DNA of 64,000 bases from Lachnospiraceae bacterium P6A3 (GTDB lineage Bacteria > Bacillota > Clostridia > Lachnospirales > Lachnospiraceae). The DNA lies in the NCBI GenBank assembly GCA_000702085.1, contig KL370861.1, positions 436,911 to 500,910 on the forward strand, read 5' to 3'. The stretch's first letter is position 1. Every line of letters begins with the position of its first letter. Of the stretch, positions 43,301 to 52,671 are shown piece after piece. The notes under the pieces were generated by a model. That model was not told the DNA's origin and made no database searches. It was given only the letters and a program-made list of their open reading frames with translations. Position numbers and translations under genes: made by a program.

Positions 43301-43556
43301 CAAGATCTTTGAAGGAAGACCCAATATCGTTGATGCCATCAAGAACGGCGAGATCGATCTGATCATAGATACTCCTTCCACCAAGAAGGATGATGTAAGC
43401 GACTCTTACATCCGTCAGAATGCCATCAAGCATCACGTTCCTTACATCACTACCATCGCCGGAGCAAGAGCTACCGCCGAGGGAATCAAGGCAGAGCTTT
43501 CCGGAGAGGGCGTACATGTACGTTCACTTCAGGAATATCACTCAATGATCAAATAA
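40338..43556 (+). CDS. carB: Carbamoyl-phosphate synthase large subunit
   Basis: Ammonia-handling large subunit that makes carbamoyl phosphate for pyrimidines and arginine, 1072 residues, full length. Two tandem ATP-grasp halves are visible: MGGSGGGLVYN and IEINPRTSRSSALASKATG in the first, VLGGRGMEVVHD and LEANPRASRTVPLVSKV in the second, each preceded by GSGPIIIGQ or GGGPNRIGQGIEFDY. The C-terminal MGS-like domain carries the allosteric region. AAAGGAAG is the ribosome site. The small glutaminase subunit carA is not adjacent and not in this window. A dedicated promoter and a downstream terminator make it monocistronic. Confidence 0.97.
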   Translation: MKRTDIHRILIIGSGPIIIGQACEFDYSGTQACKALRKLGYEIILVNSNPATIMTDTETADVTYIEPLNVKRLTQIIEKERPDALLPNLGGQSGLNLCSELAQAGVLDKYNVKVIGVQVDAIERGEDRIEFKNTMDELGIEMARSQVAYSVDEAVEIASRLGYPVVLRPAYTMGGSGGGLVYNVEELKTVCARGLQASMVHQVLVEESVIGWEELELEVVRDSTGKMITVCFIENIDPMGVHTGDSFCSAPMLTISQEVQDRLQKYAYSIVDKVQVIGGCNCQFAHDPKTDRIIVIEINPRTSRSSALASKATGFPIALVSAMLACGLDLKDIECGKYGTLDKYVPDGDYIVIKFARWAFEKFKGVDDHLGTQMRAVGEVMSIGKTYKEAFQKAIRSLEKSRYGLGFVKNFHDMTLDELRKELVNPTSERQFIMYEALRKGASIDELHEMTKIKKYFIEQMKELVDEEEAIIASTNGKVPAADVLTKAKKDGFSDKYLARICKVSEEEIRNAREAAGVVEGWEGVHVSGTKDSAYYYSSYNIEDKSVASDNSKKVMILGGGPNRIGQGIEFDYCCVHAAFALKKLGYETVIVNCNPETVSTDYDTSDKLYFEPLTLEDVLSIYRKEKPVGVIAQFGGQTPLNLAADLKKYGVNILGTTPETIDMAEDRDLFRDMMDRLEIPMAESGMASDVDGAKEIAHRIGYPVMVRPSYVLGGRGMEVVHDDEQMDVYMKEAVGVTPDRPILIDRFLHNATECEADAISDGENVFVPAVMEHIELAGIHSGDSACILPSKHLTEKQVATIKEYTRKIAKEMHVVGLMNMQYAIEDDVVYVLEANPRASRTVPLVSKVCDINMVKLATEIMMSSITGEASPVPGLKDRTIPYYGVKEAVFPFNMFPEVDPVLGPEMRSTGEVLGLSDNVGKAFFKAEEATKTELPLSGTVLISVNHDDKPYLLPIAQSFADDGFKILATGSTYEKIVEAGIKAERINKIFEGRPNIVDAIKNGEIDLIIDTPSTKKDDVSDSYIRQNAIKHHVPYITTIAGARATAEGIKAELSGEGVHVRSLQEYHSMIK

Positions 43557-43596
43557 TCATAGAGCTTTGAGATGCATCAATAAGTATTAGTATTAC

Positions 43597-43632
43597 GTAC
43601 CGGTATCTCTGTTTTCGGATACCGGTACTTTT
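43597..43632 (+). terminator. Intrinsic terminator after carB
   Basis: Eleven-base perfect stem GTACCGGTATC / GATACCGGTAC with a ten-base loop and a short T run. Confidence 0.88.
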
Positions 43633-43649
43633 ATTGAAGGAGGCTGCAC

Positions 43650-45068
43650 ATGGATGAAAAAGAAATAATCTCATCAAATACATCCGAAGAAAGAGATTAT
43701 GAGCAGGAGATCATAGAACTGCTCCGAAGCGGTCTTCCCGATTCCGAAATATCCGAAAAACTGTCCGACTATCATGACAATGATATTGCGGGTGCCGTCG
43801 AAGAACTGGACGAAGAGCAGCGAAATCATATCTTTGATATCATCGGTGAAGAAAGAGCTGCGGAGATCCTGGCTTACGTAGAGGATTCTCATGAGATCCT
43901 TGCGGAAATGCCCGCCGAGGAAGCTGCTAAGTTCCTCGAGAACATGGATACCGACGATGCTATCGATATTCTCGAAAACATGGATGAGGAGACCGCAGAG
44001 AACCTGGTCGAACTCATGGAAGCCGAGGCCGGAGAAGACATAAGACTCATTCAGTCTTATGACGAAGATGAGATCGGTAGCCGAATGACTACCAATTTCG
44101 TTGTGATCAGAAACGATCTTAATATCCGTTCCGCAATGAAGGAACTGGTAAAGCAGGCCGGCGAGAATGACAACATCATGACCATCTATGTAGTGGATGA
44201 GAAGGATGCTTTCTACGGCGCCATCGATCTGAAGGATCTGATAGTTGCAAGAGATACTGCGGATCTGTCGGATCTGATAATCACATCCTATCCTTATCTG
44301 ACAGACCATGAAATTGTTTCGGACTGCATCGAAAGAATCAAGAGCTACGCGGAAGACTCCATCCCCGTACTTAATGAAGAAGGCCATATCCTCGGCGTCA
44401 TCACATCCCAGGATATCGTAGAGGCCGTAGATGATGAGCTCGGTGAGGACTATGCAAAGCTGGCAGGTCTCTCCGAAGAAGAAGACTTAAACGAGAAAAC
44501 ATCCGTATCCATCAGGAAGCGTATCCCCTGGCTTATCGCACTCCTTTTACTGGGAATGCTGACATCGACTCTTGTAGGTGCGTTCGAAGGGGTTATCGCG
44601 GCAATTCCCGTTGTTATTGCGTTCCAGTCGCTTATCCTTTCCATGTCGGGTAATGTGGGAACTCAGTCACTGGCTGTTACCATCAGAGTTATCGCTGACG
44701 AAGAACTTACCATGGCGGATAAGGTAAGACTTGTTTTCAAGGAGAGCAAGGTAGGTTTCGGAAACGGACTTATCCTCGGATTTATATCTGTTTTGGTTGT
44801 CGGATTATATATTCACTTTGCAAAGGGTGAGCCTCTGAACTATTCCGTAACAGTATCCGTTTGCGTTGGATTTGCCATGCTGGTTGCAATGCTTGTGGCA
44901 TCCATAACCGGAACCATCATCCCTTTGTTTTTCAACAAAATAAAAGTGGACCCTGCCGCAGCATCGGGTCCCTTTATCTCAACGCTTAATGATATTTTGG
45001 GAGTAGCACTTTATTACGGTCTTTGCTGGTTCCTTCTCATCAAGGTATTCAGTCTCGGAGGACTGTAA
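43650..45068 (+). CDS. mgtE: Magnesium transporter MgtE
   Basis: Mg2+ channel/transporter of 472 residues. The N-terminal MgtE_N superhelix (about 15-130) contains the repeated helical motifs EEAAKFLENMDTDDAIDILENMD. Two CBS domains follow (about 140-260), then five membrane helices (about 285-470) with the pore motif SLILSMSGNVGTQSLAVTIR. In the family, Mg2+ bound between the N and CBS domains closes the pore. GAAGGAGG precedes the ATG. It lies 17 bases after a terminator; no Mg2+ riboswitch is visible in the gap. Confidence 0.95.
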   Translation: MDEKEIISSNTSEERDYEQEIIELLRSGLPDSEISEKLSDYHDNDIAGAVEELDEEQRNHIFDIIGEERAAEILAYVEDSHEILAEMPAEEAAKFLENMDTDDAIDILENMDEETAENLVELMEAEAGEDIRLIQSYDEDEIGSRMTTNFVVIRNDLNIRSAMKELVKQAGENDNIMTIYVVDEKDAFYGAIDLKDLIVARDTADLSDLIITSYPYLTDHEIVSDCIERIKSYAEDSIPVLNEEGHILGVITSQDIVEAVDDELGEDYAKLAGLSEEEDLNEKTSVSIRKRIPWLIALLLLGMLTSTLVGAFEGVIAAIPVVIAFQSLILSMSGNVGTQSLAVTIRVIADEELTMADKVRLVFKESKVGFGNGLILGFISVLVVGLYIHFAKGEPLNYSVTVSVCVGFAMLVAMLVASITGTIIPLFFNKIKVDPAAASGPFISTLNDILGVALYYGLCWFLLIKVFSLGGL

Positions 45069-45069
45069 A

Positions 45070-45447
45070 TCACTGAACGAAGGGTTTTATTTTCTCCGAA
45101 GTGCGATCCTTTTCAAGTGAGTCGTAGTATCTGTACAGAGTCTGGGTTCCGTTTTCGAGAATGTAATAATGTCTGATATACGGAACAAGAAGTATCAGAA
45201 GAAGCACCATAAGTGCGATAAGAGGCATGTAACCCGTGATGCATATTCCCATCAGAGTCATTACGGTCATGAGAGCGAAGGTCATGGTTACGATCAGATG
45301 AATAAATCTTTCATGCTGGAAGAATCCTATCTGGATCAGAGCCTGACTTCTCAAAACGGCCAGTTCTTCCGGTGAAAATGCTCCGCCTTCCGCTTTTTCC
45401 GAGATATCTTTAAGGTATGCCATGTAATTAAGTAAACGTTTTTCCAT
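45070..45447 (-). CDS. Small membrane protein, two helices
   Basis: Unrecognised membrane protein of about 125 residues. The N-terminal amphipathic helix (MEKRLLNYMAYLKDISEKA) and Ser/Pro/Glu segment are followed by two hydrophobic helices (about 55-95, with TFALMTVMTLMGICITGY and ALMVLLLILLVPY) and a charged C-terminus. ATG 45447 was chosen because GAGGTAAGG lies upstream. It is convergent with mgtE (one base between stops) and divergent from yqeG. I find no family assignment; conservation beyond close relatives is unknown. Confidence 0.65.
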   Translation of the reverse strand: MEKRLLNYMAYLKDISEKAEGGAFSPEELAVLRSQALIQIGFFQHERFIHLIVTMTFALMTVMTLMGICITGYMPLIALMVLLLILLVPYIRHYYILENGTQTLYRYYDSLEKDRTSEKIKPFVQ

Positions 45448-45519
45448 TTTCCTTACCTCGCATGGTATCATTATATCACTTTCGTATGTTAATAACCCAT
45501 CGGATGAAAGGCATCGGAA

Positions 45520-46026
45520 TTGTTAGAGAAACTGTATCCCACAAAAGAAAACGACTCGGCATATACGATCCCGTATGAAAGTCTTTATGCCCTCGGAAAA
45601 AGAGGGATCATTTATGATATAGACAATACGCTTGTCATGCATGGGGCGCCTGCCGATGACAGGAGTAAGGAGCTTTTTGAAAAGCTCAGATATATCGGTT
45701 TTAAAACGGTTCTCTTATCCAATAACAAAGAAAAAAGAGTAAAACCCTTTGCCGATGAAGTGGGTTCCGAATACGTATATAAAGCCGGTAAGCCTTCAAA
45801 GAAGGGCTATGAAGATGCGATGAAGATCATGGGCACTAAGCCCGAAACAACTATCTTTATCGGAGACCAGCTCTTTACCGATATTTGGGGAGCTAACCGG
45901 GCAGGGATTGAGACTATCCTCACCAAACCCATAGATAAAAAAGAAGAGATTCAGATCATTTTAAAAAGAAAACTGGAGTGGTTTGTGCTCAGGGCTTATC
46001 ACAGAAAGAACGGTAATAAAAAATGA
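45520..46026 (+). CDS. HAD phosphatase, YqeG family
   Basis: HAD-superfamily phosphatase of 168 residues, YqeG-like. HAD motif I is DIDNT (Asp33 and Asp35), motif II is the Ser of LLSNN, the Lys of KAGKPSKKGY is motif III and motif IV is GDQLFTDIWG. The substrate is unknown in this family. The start is TTG at 45520 with AAAGG upstream; no ATG exists in frame at a fitting place. It heads the chain of shikimate genes and overlaps aroE by four bases. In other clostridia yqeG also neighbours aroE. Confidence 0.88.
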   Translation: MLEKLYPTKENDSAYTIPYESLYALGKRGIIYDIDNTLVMHGAPADDRSKELFEKLRYIGFKTVLLSNNKEKRVKPFADEVGSEYVYKAGKPSKKGYEDAMKIMGTKPETTIFIGDQLFTDIWGANRAGIETILTKPIDKKEEIQIILKRKLEWFVLRAYHRKNGNKK

Positions 46027-46883
46027 GACCTATAGACGGAACAACTTACATATGCGGGCTTATAGGAAATCCGGTGGCTCATACCAAATCTCCCGCCATA
46101 CATAATTTCCTTGCCGAAAGAACCGGTACCAATCTGGCTTACGGAGCATTCCCCGTAGATACGGGAAGACTTGATAAGGCGATTCCCGGAGCGTTTGCCC
46201 TTGGAATAAAGGGACTTAACGTAACCGTTCCCTATAAGGAAGAAGTGATCCCTTTGCTTGCGGATATAGATCCTCTTGCCGAAAAGATCGGTGCGGTAAA
46301 TACACTTGTAAGAACGGAAAACGGATACAAAGGATTCAACACGGATATGCCCGGCCTTCTCAGAGCACTTGAAAGAGACGGCGTAGATGTTAAGGGCGAA
46401 GATGTGATAATTCTGGGAGCCGGCGGTGTAGCAAGAGCGGCTGCCATGATGCTTGAAAACGCAGGTGCTTCGTCAGCCACCATCATCAACAGAAATACGG
46501 ACAGAGCAGAGGAACTTTCGGGAAGCATTAATGATATCTGCGGACGAAGCTTTGCCCATCCGCTCCCCATCTCGGGATATGAAAGACTTCCCTGGGATGC
46601 AAAATACATAGTTATACAGGCAACCAGTGTGGGAATGCATCCCGATACCGACAAAGCGGTTATAGAAGATCCGGAGTTTTACAAGAGAGTCAAGGTGGGA
46701 TACGATCTGATCTTTAATCCTCCGGAAACAAAATTTATGAAACTTTGCAGACAGGCCGGTGCCGAAAGCTATAACGGATCTAAGATGCTTCTTTATCAGG
46801 GAATCATAGCATATGAGTATTGGACGGGACTTTCCGTAAGTGATGCTCTGGCCGATGAATGCTATGCGGAAGTTTTCAAATGA
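46023..46883 (+). CDS. aroE: Shikimate dehydrogenase
   Basis: NADPH-dependent dehydrogenase converting 3-dehydroshikimate to shikimate, 286 residues. The shikimate-binding segment NPVAHTKSPAIHN, the catalytic Lys of NVTVPYKE and Asp of NTDMPG, and the Rossmann loop GAGGVARA are all visible. The start overlaps the yqeG stop and its stop overlaps the aroK start (ATGA both times), typical of coupled translation. Confidence 0.95.
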   Translation: MRPIDGTTYICGLIGNPVAHTKSPAIHNFLAERTGTNLAYGAFPVDTGRLDKAIPGAFALGIKGLNVTVPYKEEVIPLLADIDPLAEKIGAVNTLVRTENGYKGFNTDMPGLLRALERDGVDVKGEDVIILGAGGVARAAAMMLENAGASSATIINRNTDRAEELSGSINDICGRSFAHPLPISGYERLPWDAKYIVIQATSVGMHPDTDKAVIEDPEFYKRVKVGYDLIFNPPETKFMKLCRQAGAESYNGSKMLLYQGIIAYEYWTGLSVSDALADECYAEVFK

Positions 46884-47494
46884 GTAATACGAAACATAAG
46901 AAAAACAGTGAATATGGGAAAGGACCGCATCTTGTTCTGATCGGATTTATGGGAAGCGGAAAGACTTCCATAGGCCGCAGCCTTTCGTATAAGCTGAAAA
47001 GAGCTTTCTACGATACCGATAAGATGATCGAAGAAAGCGAAGGTATTACCGTTTCCGAAATATTTGCGACAAAGGGCGAGAAGTATTTCAGGGAGCATGA
47101 GACTCAGACCCTAAGAGAAATCAGGGAGGACAGGATTCCGAGGATCTACTCATTGGGCGGCGGAACTCCCGTAAGCCTTCAGAATCAGCCTCTCATCAAG
47201 ACAATAGGTACGGTCGTATATTTAAGACTCAGTCCGGAAGATGTGTGGGAGAGACTTAAAGGCGATACCACAAGGCCCCTGCTTCAGTGCGACGATCCTC
47301 TTGCCAAAATAAAGAGCCTTATGAAACTCAGGGCTCCCGCATATGAAAGATGTGCCGATATCATTATCGATAACGGAGGCAAGGACAGGGACGATGTTGT
47401 CGCTGAGATTCTGTCGGAACTTGAAAAACGCGGATGGAAGATACCGCCGGAAAGCTATCTGGCCGCATCAAAGAATGATAATACGGAGAATTAA
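46880..47494 (+). CDS. aroK: Shikimate kinase
   Basis: ATP-dependent kinase forming shikimate 3-phosphate, 204 residues. After a short basic N-tail the Walker A loop GFMGSGKTSIGR is at about 24-35. The shikimate-binding YDTDKMIEE, the GGGTP motif and the lid with TTRPLL are seen. The N-tail of about 17 residues is longer than in small shikimate kinases. ATG 46880 overlaps the aroE stop by four bases. Confidence 0.93.
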   Translation: MSNTKHKKNSEYGKGPHLVLIGFMGSGKTSIGRSLSYKLKRAFYDTDKMIEESEGITVSEIFATKGEKYFREHETQTLREIREDRIPRIYSLGGGTPVSLQNQPLIKTIGTVVYLRLSPEDVWERLKGDTTRPLLQCDDPLAKIKSLMKLRAPAYERCADIIIDNGGKDRDDVVAEILSELEKRGWKIPPESYLAASKNDNTEN

Positions 47495-47497
47495 TAT

Positions 47498-47935
47498 ATG
47501 AAGATCCTTGTTATAAACGGTCCCAATCTCAATTTTCTCGGGATCAGGGAAAAGAATATTTACGGAAATCAGGACTACGACTATCTCATTAAGATGATAG
47601 AAGAGCATGCGTCGGAAAAGGGCATTGAGGCAGAGTGCTTCCAGTCAAATCATGAGGGAGCCATCATTGATAAGCTTCAGGAGGCATATTTCGACGGAAC
47701 GGACGGTATTGTGATCAATCCGGGTGCATATACTCATTACAGTTATGCAATCCACGATGCATTAAAAAGCCTTGAAAAGCCCATAAAAGTCGAGGTTCAC
47801 ATATCGGATATCTCTTCAAGGGAAGAATTCCGTAAAATATCCGTAACGGCCCCCGCCTGCGACCTCCAGATCTACGGAAAAGGGCTTGCCGGCTACATAG
47901 AAGCAATGGATTATATAGCAGATGCCCAAAAATAG
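47498..47935 (+). CDS. aroQ: 3-dehydroquinate dehydratase, type II
   Basis: Type II dehydroquinase of 145 residues, normally a dodecamer, making 3-dehydroshikimate. Family motifs NGPNLNFLGIREKNIYG (catalytic Tyr after Asn-Ile), QSNHEGAIID, NPGAYTHYSYAIHDAL and EVHISDISSREEFRK are complete. It is the last of four shikimate-group genes and lies 3 bases after aroK. efp downstream appears to have its own promoter. Confidence 0.96.
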   Translation: MKILVINGPNLNFLGIREKNIYGNQDYDYLIKMIEEHASEKGIEAECFQSNHEGAIIDKLQEAYFDGTDGIVINPGAYTHYSYAIHDALKSLEKPIKVEVHISDISSREEFRKISVTAPACDLQIYGKGLAGYIEAMDYIADAQK

Positions 47936-47936
47936 G

Positions 47937-47965
47937 TTGAAATCCCGATTTTTTTAATGTAATAT
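47937..47965 (+). promoter_or_regulatory. Sigma-A type promoter for efp
   Basis: TTGAAA, 17 bases, TAATAT. The -35 overlaps the aroQ end by no more than a couple of bases; the -10 ends 45 bases before the efp ATG. Confidence 0.62.
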
Positions 47966-48010
47966 ATTCGAGGATTATTTTTGGTTGGCAAAGTTATTAG
48001 GAGGTTTTTT

Positions 48011-48568
48011 ATGATTTCTGCAGGTGACTTCAGAAACGGTATTACTATCGAGCTTGATAATTCAGTTTATCAGATCATCGATTTCCAGCATGTTAAGCCC
48101 GGAAAAGGAGCGGCATTCGTCCGCACCAAGCTTAAGGACATCAAGAACGGCGGCGTTGTAGAGCGTACTTTCCGCCCCACCGAGAAATGCCCTCAGGCTC
48201 ATATAGACAGAAAGGATATGCAGTATCTCTATAAGGATGGCGATCTTTATTCCTTCATGGATACCGAGACCTACGATCAGGTACAGCTTTCCGCTGACCT
48301 TGTAGGTGATGCTCTTAAGTTCGTCAAAGAGAACGAGATCTGCAAAGTTTGCTCACACAACGGAAATGCGTTCTCAATCGAGCCCCCTCTTTTTGTAGAG
48401 CTTGATATCACCGAGACCGAGCCCGGCTTCAAGGGTGACACCGCTACCGGCGCATCCAAGCCCGCTACCGTTGAGACAGGCGCAATGGTTCAGGTTCCTC
48501 TCTTCGTTAACACCGGAGACAAGATCAAGATCGATACCAGAACCGGCGAGTATCTCTCAAGAGTATAA
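48011..48568 (+). CDS. efp: Elongation factor P
   Basis: Translation factor that relieves ribosome stalling at proline runs, 185 residues, three beta-barrel domains. The modification-site loop is VKPGKGAAF with Lys32 at its tip, the position post-translationally modified in this family. C-terminal [13 protein letters not shown] is standard. ATG 48011 has TAGGAGG upstream; an in-frame start at 47981 would add ten residues and is rejected. The polyproline-like Glu-Pro lipoprotein at 9925 is the sort of protein that might need it, which is only a guess. Confidence 0.97.
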   Translation: MISAGDFRNGITIELDNSVYQIIDFQHVKPGKGAAFVRTKLKDIKNGGVVERTFRPTEKCPQAHIDRKDMQYLYKDGDLYSFMDTETYDQVQLSADLVGDALKFVKENEICKVCSHNGNAFSIEPPLFVELDITETEPGFKGDTATGASKPATVETGAMVQVPLFVNTGDKIKIDTRTGEYLSRV

Positions 48569-48595
48569 TTTCAGTCCTTTCATAGCAATGTGATT

Positions 48596-48630
48596 AACAG
48601 CCATGCGACAAACGTGTGGCTGTTTTCTTT
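48596..48630 (+). terminator. Intrinsic terminator after efp
   Basis: AACAGCCA / TGGCTGTT stem with a 13-base loop and a T-rich tail. Confidence 0.72.
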
Positions 48631-48661
48631 TACCCGTAAACCGTGTTATGAAAGGAAAAAT

Positions 48662-49558
48662 ATGACTATTAAAGAATACTCGGGAAATATGAAGCAGGCA
48701 GTTGAGATGCTGCTTGGCGAAGGACATGAAGTGGAGGAAGCTCTGATCGACAAAAACAACGGGGTCAGGCTGGATGCTTTGGTGATAAGAACTCCGGATA
48801 TGAATATTGCTCCTACGATTTACCTGAAATCGTATTACGAGAGCTATGAGGACGGAGAGTCCATTCAGGAATGCGCCGGAAGACTTGTGGAGGATTACCG
48901 GAAATCCCTTCCGGAAGACTGCTTCGATGTTTCTTTTTACGAGGATTATTCTCTCGTGAAAGAGGGATTGTCTTATAAACTGATCTCTGCGGAAAGGAAC
49001 AGTGAATTATTAACTACGGTACCTTATGTTCCTTTCCTCGATCTTGCTATCGTGTTTTATTATGCATTTGAAAAGAGAGGACTTCCGGACGGAACCATCC
49101 TTATCAGGAACAAGCATATGGAAATGTGGGGAGTATCCACGCAGCAGCTTATGAAGGATGCCCGGGAAAATGCTCCGAAGTCCGTTCCGGCCGTTTGCAG
49201 GGATATGTGCAGCGTGCTTGAAAGGATTTATCCGGGCAAATCGGAAGAGATATTTCCCGAGAACGAACCCATGCTGCCTATGTATGTGGTGTCCAATTCG
49301 AGGATGATCAACGGAGCTTCGGCAATTTTATACCCCGATATTCTTCACAACCTGTCAGAAACACTGAAGTCGGATCTGTATATAATCCCCAGTTCGGTCC
49401 ATGAAGTGATAGTTTTTGCCCGTAATATGGCTGATGACGAAAAGTCATTAAGGGACATGATCCGCTCGGTTAACAAAACTCAGCTGGAACCCCAGGATGT
49501 TCTGTCGGATTCCTTATATTTTTATGACAGAAAAGACGAAAAAATATCCATAGCATAG
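48662..49558 (+). CDS. DUF5688 family protein
   Basis: Predicted 298-residue cytoplasmic protein of the DUF5688 family, known mainly from Lachnospiraceae. Early landmarks are NNGVRLDALVIRTPDMNIAPTIYLKSYYE, then ALERKGLPDGTILIRN-like text and a C-terminal Tyr/Asp-rich segment. No membrane helix or signal peptide is visible. GAAAGGAAAAAT precedes ATG 48662; a start at 48590 is rejected because it reads through the terminator. Function unknown. It stands alone between efp and tRNA-Arg. Confidence 0.78.
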   Translation: MTIKEYSGNMKQAVEMLLGEGHEVEEALIDKNNGVRLDALVIRTPDMNIAPTIYLKSYYESYEDGESIQECAGRLVEDYRKSLPEDCFDVSFYEDYSLVKEGLSYKLISAERNSELLTTVPYVPFLDLAIVFYYAFEKRGLPDGTILIRNKHMEMWGVSTQQLMKDARENAPKSVPAVCRDMCSVLERIYPGKSEEIFPENEPMLPMYVVSNSRMINGASAILYPDILHNLSETLKSDLYIIPSSVHEVIVFARNMADDEKSLRDMIRSVNKTQLEPQDVLSDSLYFYDRKDEKISIA

Positions 49559-49615
49559 GTAACGAAAGTTATAAAGAATCCGGTGTATATAAGTGTTTTG
49601 TCGCAGGCGCTAAAC

Positions 49616-49644
49616 TTTACACTACGGGGTATTTATGGTAAAAT
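49616..49644 (+). promoter_or_regulatory. Promoter of tRNA-Arg and the SH3 gene
   Basis: TTTACA, 17 bases, TAAAAT, 59 bases before the tRNA. The only visible promoter for the tRNA, and no terminator separates the tRNA from the protein gene. Confidence 0.55.
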
Positions 49645-49703
49645 CGCATGGTTGTAATAAATATGTAACAATTGTCCGAAAACGTTGTTACGCCATAAAA
49701 CAT

Positions 49704-49775
49704 GCAGCCGTAGTCTAATGGATAGAACGAAGGCCTCCGACGCCTTTAATGCAGGTTCGATTCCTGTCGGCTGCA
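49704..49775 (+). tRNA. tRNA-Arg (anticodon CCG)
   Basis: Cloverleaf by eye: acceptor GCAGCCG pairs with CGGCTGC, anticodon stem AAGGC/GCCTT around loop CTCCGAC with anticodon CCG at 49737-49739, T arm GCAGG-TTCGATT-CCTGT. The discriminator base is A and the 3' CCA is not encoded. The D stem is less perfect than usual. It would read CGG codons. A protein gene starts within 2 to 14 bases of its end. Confidence 0.9.
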
Positions 49776-49788
49776 TATGGAGAATTTG

Positions 49789-50979
49789 ATGAACAAGGAT
49801 ATTTACAGTACGATAGTCCCGTTCGTTAAGAAGAATATAAAGTTTACGGCTCCGGTCTTTTTGTTTGTAGTCGCTGCTATCGTAACCTTTGTGGCTCTTT
49901 CGGCCAGAAGCAGAAGAGAGCAGATACCGGATCCGGTTGCCGTAACCTCGGAACCTGCGGATGTTACCAATAATGAAGAAGTCCCTCTTGAGATTCCTCT
50001 TGCACTTACGGAGAATACCAACGGAGAGATAACCGACTTTTTTGTTGAGTATTATCTGTGCCTTTCCAATGGTGATGTTGATAAGCTTGATATTCTTAAC
50101 GATACGATCGAGATGAAAGACAAGCTTGTTAAGGCTGAACAGAGCAGGTATCTGGATTACGCTCTTATAAATCTCTATACCATGCCCGGCTATGATGAAA
50201 CTTCACTTATTGTATTTGCGGTAACCGATGTCGTTTTCAATGAGTATCCCGACAATCCTTTACCTTCTTATGACGGTTTCTATCTTAAGCACAATGCGGA
50301 CGGAAGCTATACGATCATTAATTCCGAACTTAACCAGGAAGAGAATGATTATATTGCCGGAGCACTTGCCTGCGAGGATGTGGTGGAACTCGGAAACCGT
50401 ATAACAACGGATTATAACGATATGATCACGGCTCATCCCGAACTTCTGACTTATATGAAGGAACTGGATTCTGTTGTAAGTATTGAGGCAGGAGAGAAGC
50501 TTGCCGCACTTAATGCGGGTGAAGAAATTGAAATGCCCGAAATCGAGCAGCCCGTAGCGGACGGCACCGAAGATGAGATCAAGACCGCTACAGCCAATGC
50601 GACCGTTAATGTAAGAGTCAGCGATTCAATGAATGCCGACACCATGGGTCAGCTCCGCGGAGGAGAGACGGTAGAGATCCTTGAGACCAAGGGCAACGGC
50701 TGGTCCAGAATAGCTTTTGACGGTAAGGAAGGATATGTTAAATCGGAGTATCTGACTCTTGATATCGACATTGACAGTGTGGTTACCATCGGAACCGTAA
50801 CGGCTATTGAGACTCTTAATATAAGAGCTACCGCAAGCACAGAGGGAATGATCATGGGATCATTCGCTAAGGGTACCACCGCCAGACTCGTATCCGAAAA
50901 CGACGGATGGTGCGAAGTAGTTTATAACGGAAAAGTCGTATATCTCAGTTCCGAGTATCTTGAGATAGAACTTGACTGA
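49789..50979 (+). CDS. Membrane-anchored protein with two SH3 domains
   Basis: Predicted 396-residue envelope protein. A basic N-terminus leads to one membrane helix (about 20-42, APVFLFVVAAIVTFVAL). The next 220 residues are an acidic, NTF2-like region (TDFFVEYYLCLSNGDVDKLDIL). Two bacterial SH3 (SH3b) modules end the protein: ATVNVRVSDSMNADTMGQLRGG and ETLNIRATASTEGMIMGSF, each ending in a WSRI/WCEV strand. Such modules bind peptidoglycan or peptides. ATG 49789 has TGGAG upstream, overlapping an earlier in-frame ATG at 49777. It directly follows tRNA-Arg and probably shares its promoter. Confidence 0.85.
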   Translation: MNKDIYSTIVPFVKKNIKFTAPVFLFVVAAIVTFVALSARSRREQIPDPVAVTSEPADVTNNEEVPLEIPLALTENTNGEITDFFVEYYLCLSNGDVDKLDILNDTIEMKDKLVKAEQSRYLDYALINLYTMPGYDETSLIVFAVTDVVFNEYPDNPLPSYDGFYLKHNADGSYTIINSELNQEENDYIAGALACEDVVELGNRITTDYNDMITAHPELLTYMKELDSVVSIEAGEKLAALNAGEEIEMPEIEQPVADGTEDEIKTATANATVNVRVSDSMNADTMGQLRGGETVEILETKGNGWSRIAFDGKEGYVKSEYLTLDIDIDSVVTIGTVTAIETLNIRATASTEGMIMGSFAKGTTARLVSENDGWCEVVYNGKVVYLSSEYLEIELD

Positions 50980-50987
50980 ATCTGATT

Positions 50988-51020
50988 TCGGATCCGGATA
51001 AACCCGGATCCGATTTTTTT
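50988..51020 (+). terminator. Intrinsic terminator after the SH3 gene
   Basis: Perfect ten-base stem TCGGATCCGG / CCGGATCCGA with a six-base loop and seven T. Confidence 0.9.
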
Positions 51021-51052
51021 GTAAAAAAATTTTGTATACATGTATTTTTGTA

Positions 51053-51081
51053 TTTACTTTATTGCTTTAATGTATTATATT
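51053..51081 (+). promoter_or_regulatory. Promoter of gdhA
   Basis: TTTACT, 17 bases, TATATT, in an AT-rich leader 67 bases before the ATG. Confidence 0.5.
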
Positions 51082-51099
51082 ATTTAAGGTTTTTGGTAA

Positions 51100-52494
<1,395 letters not shown>

Positions 52495-52518
52495 TCCCTT
52501 CTTCACATAACACCTCTA

Positions 52519-52553
52519 AGTCCCGCAGGCTGATAACCTGCGGGACTTTTTTT
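52519..52553 (+). terminator. Intrinsic terminator after gdhA
   Basis: AGTCCCGCAGG / CCTGCGGGACT, seven-base loop, seven T. Confidence 0.92.
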
Positions 52554-52601
52554 ATCCTGTTGCGGGTCGGCTATGGGGAGTATGTGAAAAAATATCTTTT
52601 G

Positions 52602-52610
52602 TGGTATAAT
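52602..52610 (+). promoter_or_regulatory. Extended -10 promoter of the EAL gene
   Basis: TGGTATAAT, an extended -10 box with perfect TATAAT at 52605-52610, 62 bases before the start. I found no convincing -35. Confidence 0.5.
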
Positions 52611-52671
52611 AAATGAGTTATTCTATGCGCATTTTTCGTTTGTTTAGTAGTGTAAAAACCGGGGGACAAGA

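Noticed and set aside
43557-43649. Mg2+ riboswitch (M-box) before mgtE
   Set aside because: The gap of about 90 bases is filled by the carB terminator and the ribosome site; too short and without M-box landmarks.
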